From the NCBI RefSeq assembly GCF_034674885.1, contig NZ_JAUCDS010000005.1:67953-131952 (forward strand): a stretch of DNA of 64,000 bases, given 5' to 3'. Under the pieces are notes generated by a model. It was given only the letters and a program-made list of their open reading frames with translations. It had not been told where the DNA came from and searched no databases. Made by a program: the position numbers and the translations under genes. The first letter of the stretch is position 1; every line of letters starts with the position of its first letter. Positions 17,018 to 24,491 of the stretch are shown here, piece by piece. This stretch comes from Castellaniella sp034674885. GTDB lineage: Bacteria > Pseudomonadota > Gammaproteobacteria > Burkholderiales > Burkholderiaceae_B.

Positions 17018-17905
17018 TCAGGCGTGGGGGGCGCCGGTGGCGGCTGGGGAATCGGTCAGGCGTTGCACGTGCAGCCAGCGGGCGCGCTTGCCGTCGGCGC
17101 CGACGACGGTAAAGGCCAGGCCCTGGCCTTCGAAGCGTTCGCCGCGTCGGGGGATATGCCCCAGTTCGGCGGCCAGCCAGCCGTTCAGGGTGTCGTAGTC
17201 CTCGTCGGGCAGCTGCACGTGAAAGGTTTCGTTGAAGTCTTCGATCTCGGTGGTGCCCATGGCCCGCCAGCTGTTGTCCCCGGTGCGGAAGATCGTCTTT
17301 TGGTCTTCGTCGTCGAATTCGTCTTCGATGTTGCCGACGATCTGCTCCAGCACGTCTTCCATGGTGACCAGGCCGCCGATGCCGCCATGTTCGTCGATGA
17401 CGATGGCCAGGTGATTGCGGCTCATGCGGAATTCATGCAGCAGTTCGTTCAGCCGCTTGGATTCGGGGATGAAGACCGGCGGGCGGATCAGGGCGCGGAT
17501 GTCCAGGGCGTGGTCCGAGAGGGTCAGGAGCAGGTCCTTGGCCAAGAGAACGCCGATGATGTTGTCGCGGTCGCCTTCGTAGACAGGGAAGCGGGAATGG
17601 CCGGTTTCGGTGATGAAGGGCATCAGGTCGGCCAGCGGCTGGGAGACGTCCAGCAGATCCATGCGTGAGCGCGACACCATGATGTCCGCGACGGTCTTGT
17701 CGGCGACCTCCAGCGCCCCGGAGATCATGGCGTAGGATTCGCCGTCCAGGATGGAGTGGTCGTGCGCGGCTTCCAGTACGGCCCGGATGCCATCGCGGTC
17801 AGCGGGCGGAGATGGCCGCAGCAGGGCCTTGAGGCGTGAGAACAGGGAAATGGTGGACGTCGACGCAGGTCGAGGTTCCGGGTCTGGTGAGTTAGGGTCT
17901 GGCAT
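17018..17905 (-). CDS. corC: CorC/HlyC-family CBS-domain protein (YbeX)
   Basis: Cytoplasmic protein of 295 residues with two CBS motifs (about 75-190: VSRSRMDLLDVSQPL...FPVYEGDRDNIIGVLLAKDLL, then NHLAIVIDEHGGIGGLVTMEDVLEQIVGNIEDEFD) and a C-terminal CorC_HlyC domain (about 205-290). It lacks membrane helices, so it is the short YbeX/CorC form linked to magnesium/cobalt efflux and ribosome fitness rather than a full CNNM transporter. It lies between ybeY and lnt on the same strand. Confidence 0.94.
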   Translation of the reverse strand: MPDPNSPDPEPRPASTSTISLFSRLKALLRPSPPADRDGIRAVLEAAHDHSILDGESYAMISGALEVADKTVADIMVSRSRMDLLDVSQPLADLMPFITETGHSRFPVYEGDRDNIIGVLLAKDLLLTLSDHALDIRALIRPPVFIPESKRLNELLHEFRMSRNHLAIVIDEHGGIGGLVTMEDVLEQIVGNIEDEFDDEDQKTIFRTGDNSWRAMGTTEIEDFNETFHVQLPDEDYDTLNGWLAAELGHIPRRGERFEGQGLAFTVVGADGKRARWLHVQRLTDSPAATGAPHA

Positions 17906-17958
17906 TGTCCGTAGGACGAGATTGTGGATTCTTTAGCATAACCGATAATGCGGCGCGC

Positions 17959-18444
17959 TTAGCCGGCATCCGATGCGCAATAGGGGTCGGGGATACCCTG
18001 GGCGGCCAGGATGGCGGTTTCCAGGGCTTCCATGAGTTCGGCTTCCTGGGCTTCGATGTGATCGTAACCCAGGGCGTGCAGCACCCCGTGGGTGGTCAGG
18101 TGGGCGGCATGGTGCAGCAGGGGCTTGCCCTGTTCGGCAGCCTCGCGTTCCAGCACCGGCAGGCACAGCACGATGTCGCCGCTGATCAGGCCGGACGGAT
18201 CGGCGCCGTATTCGAAGGTCAGCACGTTGGTCGCGTAGTCGCGCTGTCGCCACGCGGCGTTCAGGCTGCGGCCTTCGTCTGCGTCGACCAGGCGCAGGGT
18301 CAGGGCGACGGGCTGGCCTGCGCGCGGGTCGGGGGCGGCCAAGGCTTGCGCCAGGGCGCGGCCCACCCAGCGTCGCAGGCGCCAGCGCGGCAGCAGCGGC
18401 GCAGCGACGGCGTACTGGATGCTCAGGGAGAAATCAGGATACAT
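17959..18444 (-). CDS. ybeY: Endoribonuclease YbeY (16S rRNA maturation)
   Basis: Zinc-dependent endoribonuclease of 161 residues involved in 16S rRNA 3'-end maturation and ribosome quality control. The metal-binding motif HGVLHALGYDH is near residue 115, preceded by the conserved NVLTFEY strand and GDIVLC. The ATG at 18444 lies inside the last codons of phoH (11-base overlap), so translation is probably coupled. Confidence 0.96.
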   Translation of the reverse strand: MYPDFSLSIQYAVAAPLLPRWRLRRWVGRALAQALAAPDPRAGQPVALTLRLVDADEGRSLNAAWRQRDYATNVLTFEYGADPSGLISGDIVLCLPVLEREAAEQGKPLLHHAAHLTTHGVLHALGYDHIEAQEAELMEALETAILAAQGIPDPYCASDAG

Positions 18445-19447
18445 GGTCACCCGCCTGTTCGTAGGCATCGACGATGCGGGCCACCAGGGGGTGGCGCACG
18501 ACGTCGCGGCTGGTGAAGCGCGTCTGGGCGATGCCCGGCACGCCATCCAGCACGTCCAGGGCGTGCAGCAGGCCGCTCTGGTGGCCCTTGGGCAGATCCA
18601 CCTGGGAAGGATCGCCGTTGATGACGGCCTTGCTGCCAAAGCCGATGCGGGTCAGGAACATCTTCATCTGTTCAGGCGTGGTGTTCTGGGCCTCGTCCAG
18701 GATGATGAAGGAGTGGTTCAGGGTGCGTCCGCGCATATAGGCCAGCGGGGCGATTTCGATGGTCTGCTTTTCGAACAGGCGCTGGGTTTTCTCGAAGCCC
18801 ATCAGGTCGTACAGCGCGTCGTACAGCGGGCGCAGATAGGGATCGACCTTCTGGACCAGGTCGCCGGGCAGAAAGCCCAGGCGTTCGCCGGCTTCTACGG
18901 CCGGGCGGGTCAGCACCAGGCGGCCGACCGATTCGCGTTCCAGGGCGTCGATGGCGCACGCCACGGCCAGCCAGGTCTTGCCGGTGCCGGCAGGGCCGAC
19001 CCCGAAACTGACGTCGTGCTTGAGAATGGCGTTCAGGTAATCGCGCTGGCGCGGGGTGCGCGCGCGCAGATCCGATTTGCGAGTGCGCAGCGTCGGGCCT
19101 TCGTCGTCCACCGGGGGCAGTTCGGGCAGGTGCCTGGCGGTGTCGGCCTGGGGGACCGAGGCGATGCCGCGATTGCTCAGTTCCACCAGGCCCAGCTGCA
19201 GGTCGTCCAGCGATAGCGGCTCGCGCGCCGAGCGTTCGTGAAACCAGCGCAAGGCCTGGCTGGCTTCGCGGGCGCGGGCGCCGCGCACGCTGAAGCGGTT
19301 GCCGCGCCGGCCGATGGTGACGTCGTAAGCCTGGGCAATCTGGCGCAGGTTTTCATCCAGGGGGCCGCAGAGATTGGACAGTTGCGCATTGTTGCCGGGC
19401 AACTGCAAGGACGCGGGCCGGTTGCCGGCAGATTTCGGGGCCGTCAT
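18434..19447 (-). CDS. phoH: PhoH-like ATPase (YbeZ)
   Basis: P-loop ATPase of 337 residues with Walker A GPAGTGKTWLA (near 150), Walker B IILDEAQNT and a KH-like/R3H-like N-terminal region (YDVTIGRRGNRFSVRG). YbeZ acts with YbeY in rRNA processing, and the two genes overlap here. The ATG shares bases with the miaB stop (ATGA), so miaB-phoH-ybeY are translated as a chain. Often named phoH by homology, though phosphate control is not shown for this type. Confidence 0.95.
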   Translation of the reverse strand: MTAPKSAGNRPASLQLPGNNAQLSNLCGPLDENLRQIAQAYDVTIGRRGNRFSVRGARAREASQALRWFHERSAREPLSLDDLQLGLVELSNRGIASVPQADTARHLPELPPVDDEGPTLRTRKSDLRARTPRQRDYLNAILKHDVSFGVGPAGTGKTWLAVACAIDALERESVGRLVLTRPAVEAGERLGFLPGDLVQKVDPYLRPLYDALYDLMGFEKTQRLFEKQTIEIAPLAYMRGRTLNHSFIILDEAQNTTPEQMKMFLTRIGFGSKAVINGDPSQVDLPKGHQSGLLHALDVLDGVPGIAQTRFTSRDVVRHPLVARIVDAYEQAGDHVS

Positions 19448-20931
19448 GCGCCTGCCCGGTCGGTTTCGGTGGTGACGATCTCGCCACGCAGGGTGTTGGT
19501 CAGGGCCTGGGTGATGCGCACGTCCACCATCTGGCCGATCAGGCGCGGCTGCCCGGCGAAATTGACGATGCGGTTGTTCTCGGTGCGGCCTTTCATGTCG
19601 TTCGGGTCTTTTTTGGATGGGCCTTCGACCAGCAGGCGCTGGACGCTGCCCACCATGGCCTGGCTGTAGGCGGCGGCCTGTTCGTTGATGAGCGTCTGCA
19701 GGCGGTGCAGGCGATCCAGTTTCTCGGCCTGCGGGACCGGGTCGTCCAGGTCGGCGGCCGGGGTGCCTGGGCGTTTGGAATAGATGAATGAAAAGGACTG
19801 GTCGAAGCCTACGTGGCGAGCCAGGTCCAGGGTCTTCTGGAAGTCGTCTTCCGTTTCGCCGGGAAAGCCGATGATGAAGTCCGACGACAGCGTGATGTCG
19901 GGGCGGGCGGCCTTCAGGCGGCGGATGATGGATTTGTATTCCAGGGCCGTGTAGCCGCGTTTCATGGCGGCCAGCACCCGATCGCTGCCTGCCTGCACCG
20001 GCAGGTGCAGGAACGGCACGAGTTTGGGCAGGCGGCCGTGCGCCTCGATCAGGCGGGCCGTCATTTCCTTGGGGTGCGAGGTGGTGTAGCGGATGCGCTC
20101 GATGCCGGGGATGTCGTGCACGTAGTCCAGCAGCATGGCGAAATCGGCGATTTCGCCGGATTCGCCGGTGGGGCCGCGATAGGCGTTGACGTTCTGGCCC
20201 AGCAGCGTGACTTCACGCACCCCCTGGTCGGCCAGGTCGGCGATTTCGGTGAGCACGTCGTCAAAGGGGCGTGAGACTTCCGCGCCGCGCGTGTAGGGCA
20301 CGACGCAGAAACTGCAGTATTTGCTGCAGCCTTCCATGATGGAGACGAAAGCCGAGGGGCCTTCGACACGGGCCGGAGGCAGCGCATCGAATTTCTCGAT
20401 CAGGGGGAAAGAGATGTCCACCTGGGATTTCCCGGTGGCGCGGCGCCGGTCGATCAGTTCGGGCAGGCGATGCAGGGTCTGCGGGCCGAACACGACATCG
20501 ACATAAGGAGCGCGGCGTACGATGGCCTCGCCCTCCTGGCTGGCGACGCAGCCGCCCACGCCGATGACCAGATCGGGCTTGGCCTGCTTCAGGTGCTGGA
20601 CCCGGCCCAGGTCGGAGAAGACCTTTTCCTGGGCTTTTTCGCGGACCGAACAGGTGTTGAACAGGATGATGTCGGCGTCGTCCGGCGTGTCGGTGAGTTC
20701 GACTCCTTTGGTGGCGCGTAGGAGGTCGACCATTTTCTCGGAGTCGTATTCGTTCATCTGGCAGCCGAAGGTGCGGATGAACAGTTTCTTGTGCTGCCCG
20801 GGTTCCATGGGCTGCAGCAGCCCTGCCAGGGCCTCGTCCTGGGCCTGGCGCCAGGCCTGGTCCTTCAGGTGTTCGGCGGATTCTCGGGAAGCGGGAATGA
20901 CGCCTGGGCGGCGCACGGGGGTTTCTTGCAT
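19444..20931 (-). CDS. miaB: tRNA-2-methylthio-N6-dimethylallyladenosine synthase MiaB
   Basis: Radical-SAM methylthiotransferase modifying i6A37 in tRNAs reading UNN codons. It has 495 residues. The UPF0004 domain starts at KLFIRTFGCQMNEYDSEKM with cluster cysteines in FGCQMN, FNTCSVRE and VGGCVA; the SAM cluster is CSKYCSFC; a TRAM domain occupies the last 60 residues (VEGPSKKDPNDMKGRTENNR). The first 45 residues are variable, so a later start (for example the Met of MEPGQHKK) cannot be excluded. First gene of the block running to lnt. Confidence 0.96.
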   Translation of the reverse strand: MQETPVRRPGVIPASRESAEHLKDQAWRQAQDEALAGLLQPMEPGQHKKLFIRTFGCQMNEYDSEKMVDLLRATKGVELTDTPDDADIILFNTCSVREKAQEKVFSDLGRVQHLKQAKPDLVIGVGGCVASQEGEAIVRRAPYVDVVFGPQTLHRLPELIDRRRATGKSQVDISFPLIEKFDALPPARVEGPSAFVSIMEGCSKYCSFCVVPYTRGAEVSRPFDDVLTEIADLADQGVREVTLLGQNVNAYRGPTGESGEIADFAMLLDYVHDIPGIERIRYTTSHPKEMTARLIEAHGRLPKLVPFLHLPVQAGSDRVLAAMKRGYTALEYKSIIRRLKAARPDITLSSDFIIGFPGETEDDFQKTLDLARHVGFDQSFSFIYSKRPGTPAADLDDPVPQAEKLDRLHRLQTLINEQAAAYSQAMVGSVQRLLVEGPSKKDPNDMKGRTENNRIVNFAGQPRLIGQMVDVRITQALTNTLRGEIVTTETDRAGA

Positions 20932-21000
20932 GGCAGGTCGCCGGGGCGGGTTTATATCCCGGGGGCGGTCAATGATGGGTAATCGGCCATTTTACTGCAG

Positions 21001-21025
21001 GCCGGGCCCCGGATGGGGGCCCGGC
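21001..21025 (-). terminator. GC-rich hairpin after sorB
   Basis: A perfect 10-bp GC-rich stem (21001-21010 with 21016-21025, 5-base loop) lies 12 bases past the sorB stop. No T-run follows on the reverse strand, so it may only stabilise the 3' end or act with Rho. The remaining 70 bases to miaB probably contain the miaB promoter, which I could not place. Confidence 0.35.
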
Positions 21026-21037
21026 GGCCGCTCGGGA

Positions 21038-21394
21038 TCAGTGCGGCTGGGTGGCCCAGACGACGTAGTCGGCAACCGCCTGACGCTGCTCTTCCGTCAG
21101 GCTCTCGGCAAACGAGGGCATGGGACCGGAGCCGTCGCGCAGCACGGCCAGGACCTGGTCGCGGTTTGGCCGCAGTTCATCCAGGTCGGGGCCGATGGAC
21201 CCGCTGGCGCCGGCATCTTGCAGGGCGTGGCAGACCGCACAGGCGGGGACCGCGCCCTTCTGGAACAGGACCTTGCCTTCGGCCAGAGCCGCCTCGCTGG
21301 CGGCGCTGGCAGGACTTGCCGCAGCGATGGCCAAGGCCCCGCAGGCCAGGGCCATCGCTGCGCTATTCATGGACTTCAAGATAAAACGATTCAC
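21038..21394 (-). CDS. sorB: Sulfite dehydrogenase cytochrome c subunit SorB
   Basis: Periplasmic monohaem cytochrome c that takes electrons from SorA. It has 118 residues from a GTG at 21394 one base after the sorA stop; this start gives a signal peptide with basic residues (NRFILKSMN) and cleavage after ASPASA. An ATG at 21370 would lose the basic part. Haem attachment is CAVCH (C52, C55, H56) and the likely axial methionine is in GPMPSF (M92). The SorA-SorB pair is known from Starkeya novella; the assignment rests on that pairing. Confidence 0.9.
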   Translation of the reverse strand: MNRFILKSMNSAAMALACGALAIAAASPASAASEAALAEGKVLFQKGAVPACAVCHALQDAGASGSIGPDLDELRPNRDQVLAVLRDGSGPMPSFAESLTEEQRQAVADYVVWATQPH

Positions 21395-21395
21395 T

Positions 21396-22631
21396 TCAGA
21401 CAACCTCGAGTTCGATGCTGTGATCCAGCCAGCTGTTGTTGTTGTAGCCACGGTTGTTTTCCTGGCGTTCCTTGGGTTGGGTATCCCCATGAGTGTTGGT
21501 GGCCCGGGTGGCGATCTGGTATTTGCCGGGCTTCAGATCTACGCCCAGCACGAAGGTGCGCCAGGCATAGCGGCCCATGTCGGGGCCGAAATCCTGGGCT
21601 GCCTGCCAGGTCTTGCCGCCGTCGATGGAGACTTCCACGCCTTTGAGTGCATGGAATCCGCCCAGGCCGACGCCGGTGATCTGGACACGGCCGGCCGAGA
21701 CGGGCTTGGCCGGATCGAAGGGCGAGGTGATCCAGGAGTTGACTGGCATTTCCCAGATGGAGGGATCGTCCGGCGTGCCTTTGACGCCAACGGCGGAAAA
21801 GCGGTAGCTGCTTTGCTGGATCTTGGCGGGGGACTGTTCGGCCGTCAGCGCCAGGTGCTTGATGTATTTGATGTTGTTCACGCCCATGTAGCCCGGCACG
21901 ATCAGGCGCAGCGGCCCGCCGTGGGCCAGGGGCAGGGGTTCGCCGTTCAGTTCCCAGGCCAGGATCGCGTCGTCCATCGCGGCCAGCGGCACGGAGCGTT
22001 CCACCATCAGGGTCTTGGGGTCCAGGCCTTCAGGCAGGACTTCGCCGCCCGTGCCGGTGATGTATTTCATGTCGCCGGCCATGCCGCCACAGGCCTTGAT
22101 GACGTCCTTGACGGGGACGCCGGCGAACACCACGCACCCGGCCGCACCGACCGTCCATTGCGTGCCGCTGGGCTTGTGGGGGAACCAGGCCCGGCCGTTG
22201 CCGGAGCATTGCAGCACCATGGTGACGGCCGTCAGGCCCAGGCGCTTGAGATCTGCCACAGTCAGCTTGGCGGGCTTGGCAACGCCGGAGATTTCCAGCG
22301 CCCAGGTATCCGGGTCCTTGACGATGTCGGCCGAGGGCGGAGTGAGATTGTTGCGCACGTACAAGCGGTTGCTGGGCGTGATCGTGCTGTTGCCGAAGTC
22401 CTGGCGACGCAGTTCGATCGTGTTGGCGCTGTGGACGATCATCGCGTCCGCGTCCTTCCAGACGGCGTATTCGGGCAGGGCCTTGCCGCCGGCGGCCGTG
22501 GCCTTGGCAGGCGGGTCGGTACGGACGCCGTCCGCCCAGGATGTCCCCGGGACTGCGGCCAGCGCGGCCAAGCCGCCGCCTGTCAGCAGGGCACGGCGCC
22601 TGTTGGGGTCTTTGAGTTCGGGTGTCTGCAT
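21396..22631 (-). CDS. sorA: Sulfite dehydrogenase molybdopterin subunit SorA
   Basis: Sulfite-oxidase-family enzyme of 411 residues oxidising sulfite to sulfate in the periplasm. The N-terminus has an RRR-containing, Tat-like signal (DPNRRRALLTGGGLAALAA). The molybdenum-ligating cysteine is C142 in LQCSGNGRAWF, followed by the typical WTVGAAGC, AAMDDAILAWELNGEPLP, GGPLRLIVPGYMG and the C-terminal dimerisation domain with GVEVSIDGGKTW. The cofactor needed could come from the moa/moe genes 13 kb away. Strong GAGGAGA ribosome site before the ATG at 22631. Confidence 0.94.
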   Translation of the reverse strand: MQTPELKDPNRRRALLTGGGLAALAAVPGTSWADGVRTDPPAKATAAGGKALPEYAVWKDADAMIVHSANTIELRRQDFGNSTITPSNRLYVRNNLTPPSADIVKDPDTWALEISGVAKPAKLTVADLKRLGLTAVTMVLQCSGNGRAWFPHKPSGTQWTVGAAGCVVFAGVPVKDVIKACGGMAGDMKYITGTGGEVLPEGLDPKTLMVERSVPLAAMDDAILAWELNGEPLPLAHGGPLRLIVPGYMGVNNIKYIKHLALTAEQSPAKIQQSSYRFSAVGVKGTPDDPSIWEMPVNSWITSPFDPAKPVSAGRVQITGVGLGGFHALKGVEVSIDGGKTWQAAQDFGPDMGRYAWRTFVLGVDLKPGKYQIATRATNTHGDTQPKERQENNRGYNNNSWLDHSIELEVV

Positions 22632-22671
22632 GACTTCTCCTCAGTTTGTGCAGCAATGACATTACTTTTAA

Positions 22672-22707
22672 TAATGGCTTTATAACTGTTTAAACTGTTG
22701 AAGTCCA
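22672..22707 (-). promoter_or_regulatory. Possible sorAB promoter with short repeats
   Basis: On the reverse strand a TATAAA-like -10 element lies about 45 bases before the sorA ATG, with TTGGAC 18 bases farther upstream; only TTG of the -35 element is good. Between them sits a GTTTAAAC palindrome inside a repeated AACTGTT element (AACTGTT-TA-AACTGTT on the + strand), which could bind a regulator. This is AT-rich for the region. Suggestive only. Confidence 0.3.
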
Positions 22708-22826
22708 AACCACATACTCGTATAGCGGATCGCAATACTTTTTGCCTCGCGGCGCGCTCCGAGCCCGGCGCAGTCCGGAACCAAAAAGAATCTATACTGC
22801 GCACGTCCTCCAACGAAGCCGATGTC

Positions 22827-23462
22827 GTGAAGTCATTTCTTGCCGCCTGCCTGCTGCTCTGGTCACAGATTGCCTGGGGGGGCATTGCGCTGGTTGCGAC
22901 GTCCCTGCCATCGGACAGCACGCTGGCCCAGCCTCCGGCGGAAGTCTCCCTGGTCTTCAGTGAAGCCGTCTGGGCGGCGCGGATCGATCTGGTGGATCCG
23001 CAGGGGCTGGCGCAGCCTTTGCATGCGATCCGCGATGCCCGGGCCGAGATCCGCATCCCCATCCCGCCGGAAACGGCATATGGCGTCTATGCATTGAACT
23101 GGCACGTGGAGTCCGCCGCCGGTGATGCGGTGTCGGGAGCCTTGGGCTATGAACTGGCGGAACCCAGCTTCCTGGATCGGCTGTGGCCGGGTTCTCCCGT
23201 GCCTTTGCGCGACGCCGCATTGTGGTCGGCGGCGATCGTGCTGCTGGCCGCCGCCCTGGCCTTGCTGCTGTTTCGGCCCCAGTTTGCATCGGCGACGCTG
23301 GGGCTGATCGGCGTGGGCCTGATGGCCACCGGCTTTCAGTTCGACCGCGTTGCTGCGCTGTGGCGTCTGGACGGCGGCTGGGTGGCGCCTGTTGCCTGCG
23401 CCGGAGCCCTGGCGCTGCTGGGGATCGTGGGGGCCGGGCGGATGTGGCTGCGGGGGCGGTAG
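22827..23462 (+). CDS. CopC-like domain membrane protein
   Basis: Protein of about 211 residues from a GTG at 22827, giving a clean signal peptide (KSFLAACLLLWSQIAWGG). Residues about 20-115 look like the CopC/YobA beta-sandwich (TSLPSDSTLAQPPAEVSLVFSEAV...IDLVDPQGLA...YGVYALNWHVESAAGDAVSGALGYEL). Three membrane helices follow. The usual N-terminal copper-ligand histidine of CopC (mature start H-A-H/H-A-x) is not present: the equivalent is GIALVATSLP. So copper binding at that site is doubtful. An in-frame ATG at 22698 would add 43 unlikely residues. Divergent from sorA. I infer a copper- or redox-related periplasmic role at most. Confidence 0.75.
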   Translation: MKSFLAACLLLWSQIAWGGIALVATSLPSDSTLAQPPAEVSLVFSEAVWAARIDLVDPQGLAQPLHAIRDARAEIRIPIPPETAYGVYALNWHVESAAGDAVSGALGYELAEPSFLDRLWPGSPVPLRDAALWSAAIVLLAAALALLLFRPQFASATLGLIGVGLMATGFQFDRVAALWRLDGGWVAPVACAGALALLGIVGAGRMWLRGR

Positions 23463-23516
23463 ATCTCCCCGGACGCGCCCCACGTCGCAGCTTGCAAGCT
23501 GCTCCGATTCGATAGG

Positions 23517-23546
23517 CACATGAAGGCCCGCAGGGGCCTTCATGTG
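23517..23546. terminator. Bidirectional hairpin between convergent genes
   Basis: A perfect 13-bp stem (23517-23529 with 23534-23546, loop GCAG) sits in the 91-base gap between the CopC-like gene and secF, which converge here. No strong T-run follows on either strand, but position and symmetry argue for a shared transcription end. Confidence 0.5.
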
Positions 23547-23553
23547 TCCGATC

Positions 23554-24489
23554 TCATCCCAATTCCACTTCGGTGTCTTCTTTTTTGACGTGTTTGATCA
23601 GGTCTTCGCGCCGGATGCCCATCCACATGGCCAGGGCGGCGGCCACGAACACCGACGAGTAGATCCCGAACCAGATCCCGATGGTCAGCGCCAGGGAGAA
23701 GTTGTGCAGGGTCGGGCCGCCGAAGAAGAACATCGACAGCACCATCATCTGGGTGGACCCGTGGGTGATCACTGTCCGGGAGATGTTCTGCGTGATGGAC
23801 AGGTTGATGATTTCTCGCACCGATGCCTTGCGCATCTTGCGGAAATTTTCGCGGATCCGGTCCATCACCACCACGGATTCGTTCACCGAATAGCCCAGCA
23901 CGGCCAGTACCCCCGCCAGCACCGATAGCGAGAATTCCCACTGGAAGAAGGCGAAGAAGCCCAGGATGATCACCACGTCGTGCAAGTTTGCGATGGCGCA
24001 CGATGCGGCCAGCTTCCATTCGAAACGCACGGCCAGGTACGCCATGATGCCCACCACTACGAACAGCAGCGCCATCAGGCCGTTGTGCAGCAGTTCCTGG
24101 CCCACCTGCGGGCCGACGAATTCCACCCGGCGCAGCTGCACGTCGGCATGCTGGGCCTGCAGGGCAGAGAGCACGGTCCGGCTTTGGGTGGCCGTGTCTT
24201 CATCGGGGCGGATAGGCAGGCGGATCATCACGTCTTGCGAGGTGCCGAAGTTCTGCACCTGGAAGTCCTTGTAGCCCAGCGCATCGATGGCGGTGCGGAT
24301 GTCGGTCACGGGGGCCGTCTGGGAATAGTGGACTTCCATCACCGTGCCGCCGGTGAATTCGATCGACAGGTGAAAGCCGCGCGAGGCGATGAAAAAGACG
24401 GCGGCCAGGAAAGTCAGCAGGCTGATGATGTTCAGGATCAGCGCATGCCGCATGAACGGGATGGAGCGATGGATGCGGAAAAATTCCAT
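23554..24489 (-). CDS. secF: Protein translocase subunit SecF
   Basis: Inner-membrane SecDF component that uses the proton gradient to help pull proteins through SecYEG. It has 311 residues with six helices; after the first helix come GFHLSIEFTGGTVMEVHY and a small periplasmic domain, then a five-helix RND-like domain with GYSVNESVVVMDRIREN. It lies 2 bases after secD, within the queA-tgt-yajC-secD-secF order. Confidence 0.97.
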   Translation of the reverse strand: MEFFRIHRSIPFMRHALILNIISLLTFLAAVFFIASRGFHLSIEFTGGTVMEVHYSQTAPVTDIRTAIDALGYKDFQVQNFGTSQDVMIRLPIRPDEDTATQSRTVLSALQAQHADVQLRRVEFVGPQVGQELLHNGLMALLFVVVGIMAYLAVRFEWKLAASCAIANLHDVVIILGFFAFFQWEFSLSVLAGVLAVLGYSVNESVVVMDRIRENFRKMRKASVREIINLSITQNISRTVITHGSTQMMVLSMFFFGGPTLHNFSLALTIGIWFGIYSSVFVAAALAMWMGIRREDLIKHVKKEDTEVELG

Positions 24490-24491
24490 GA

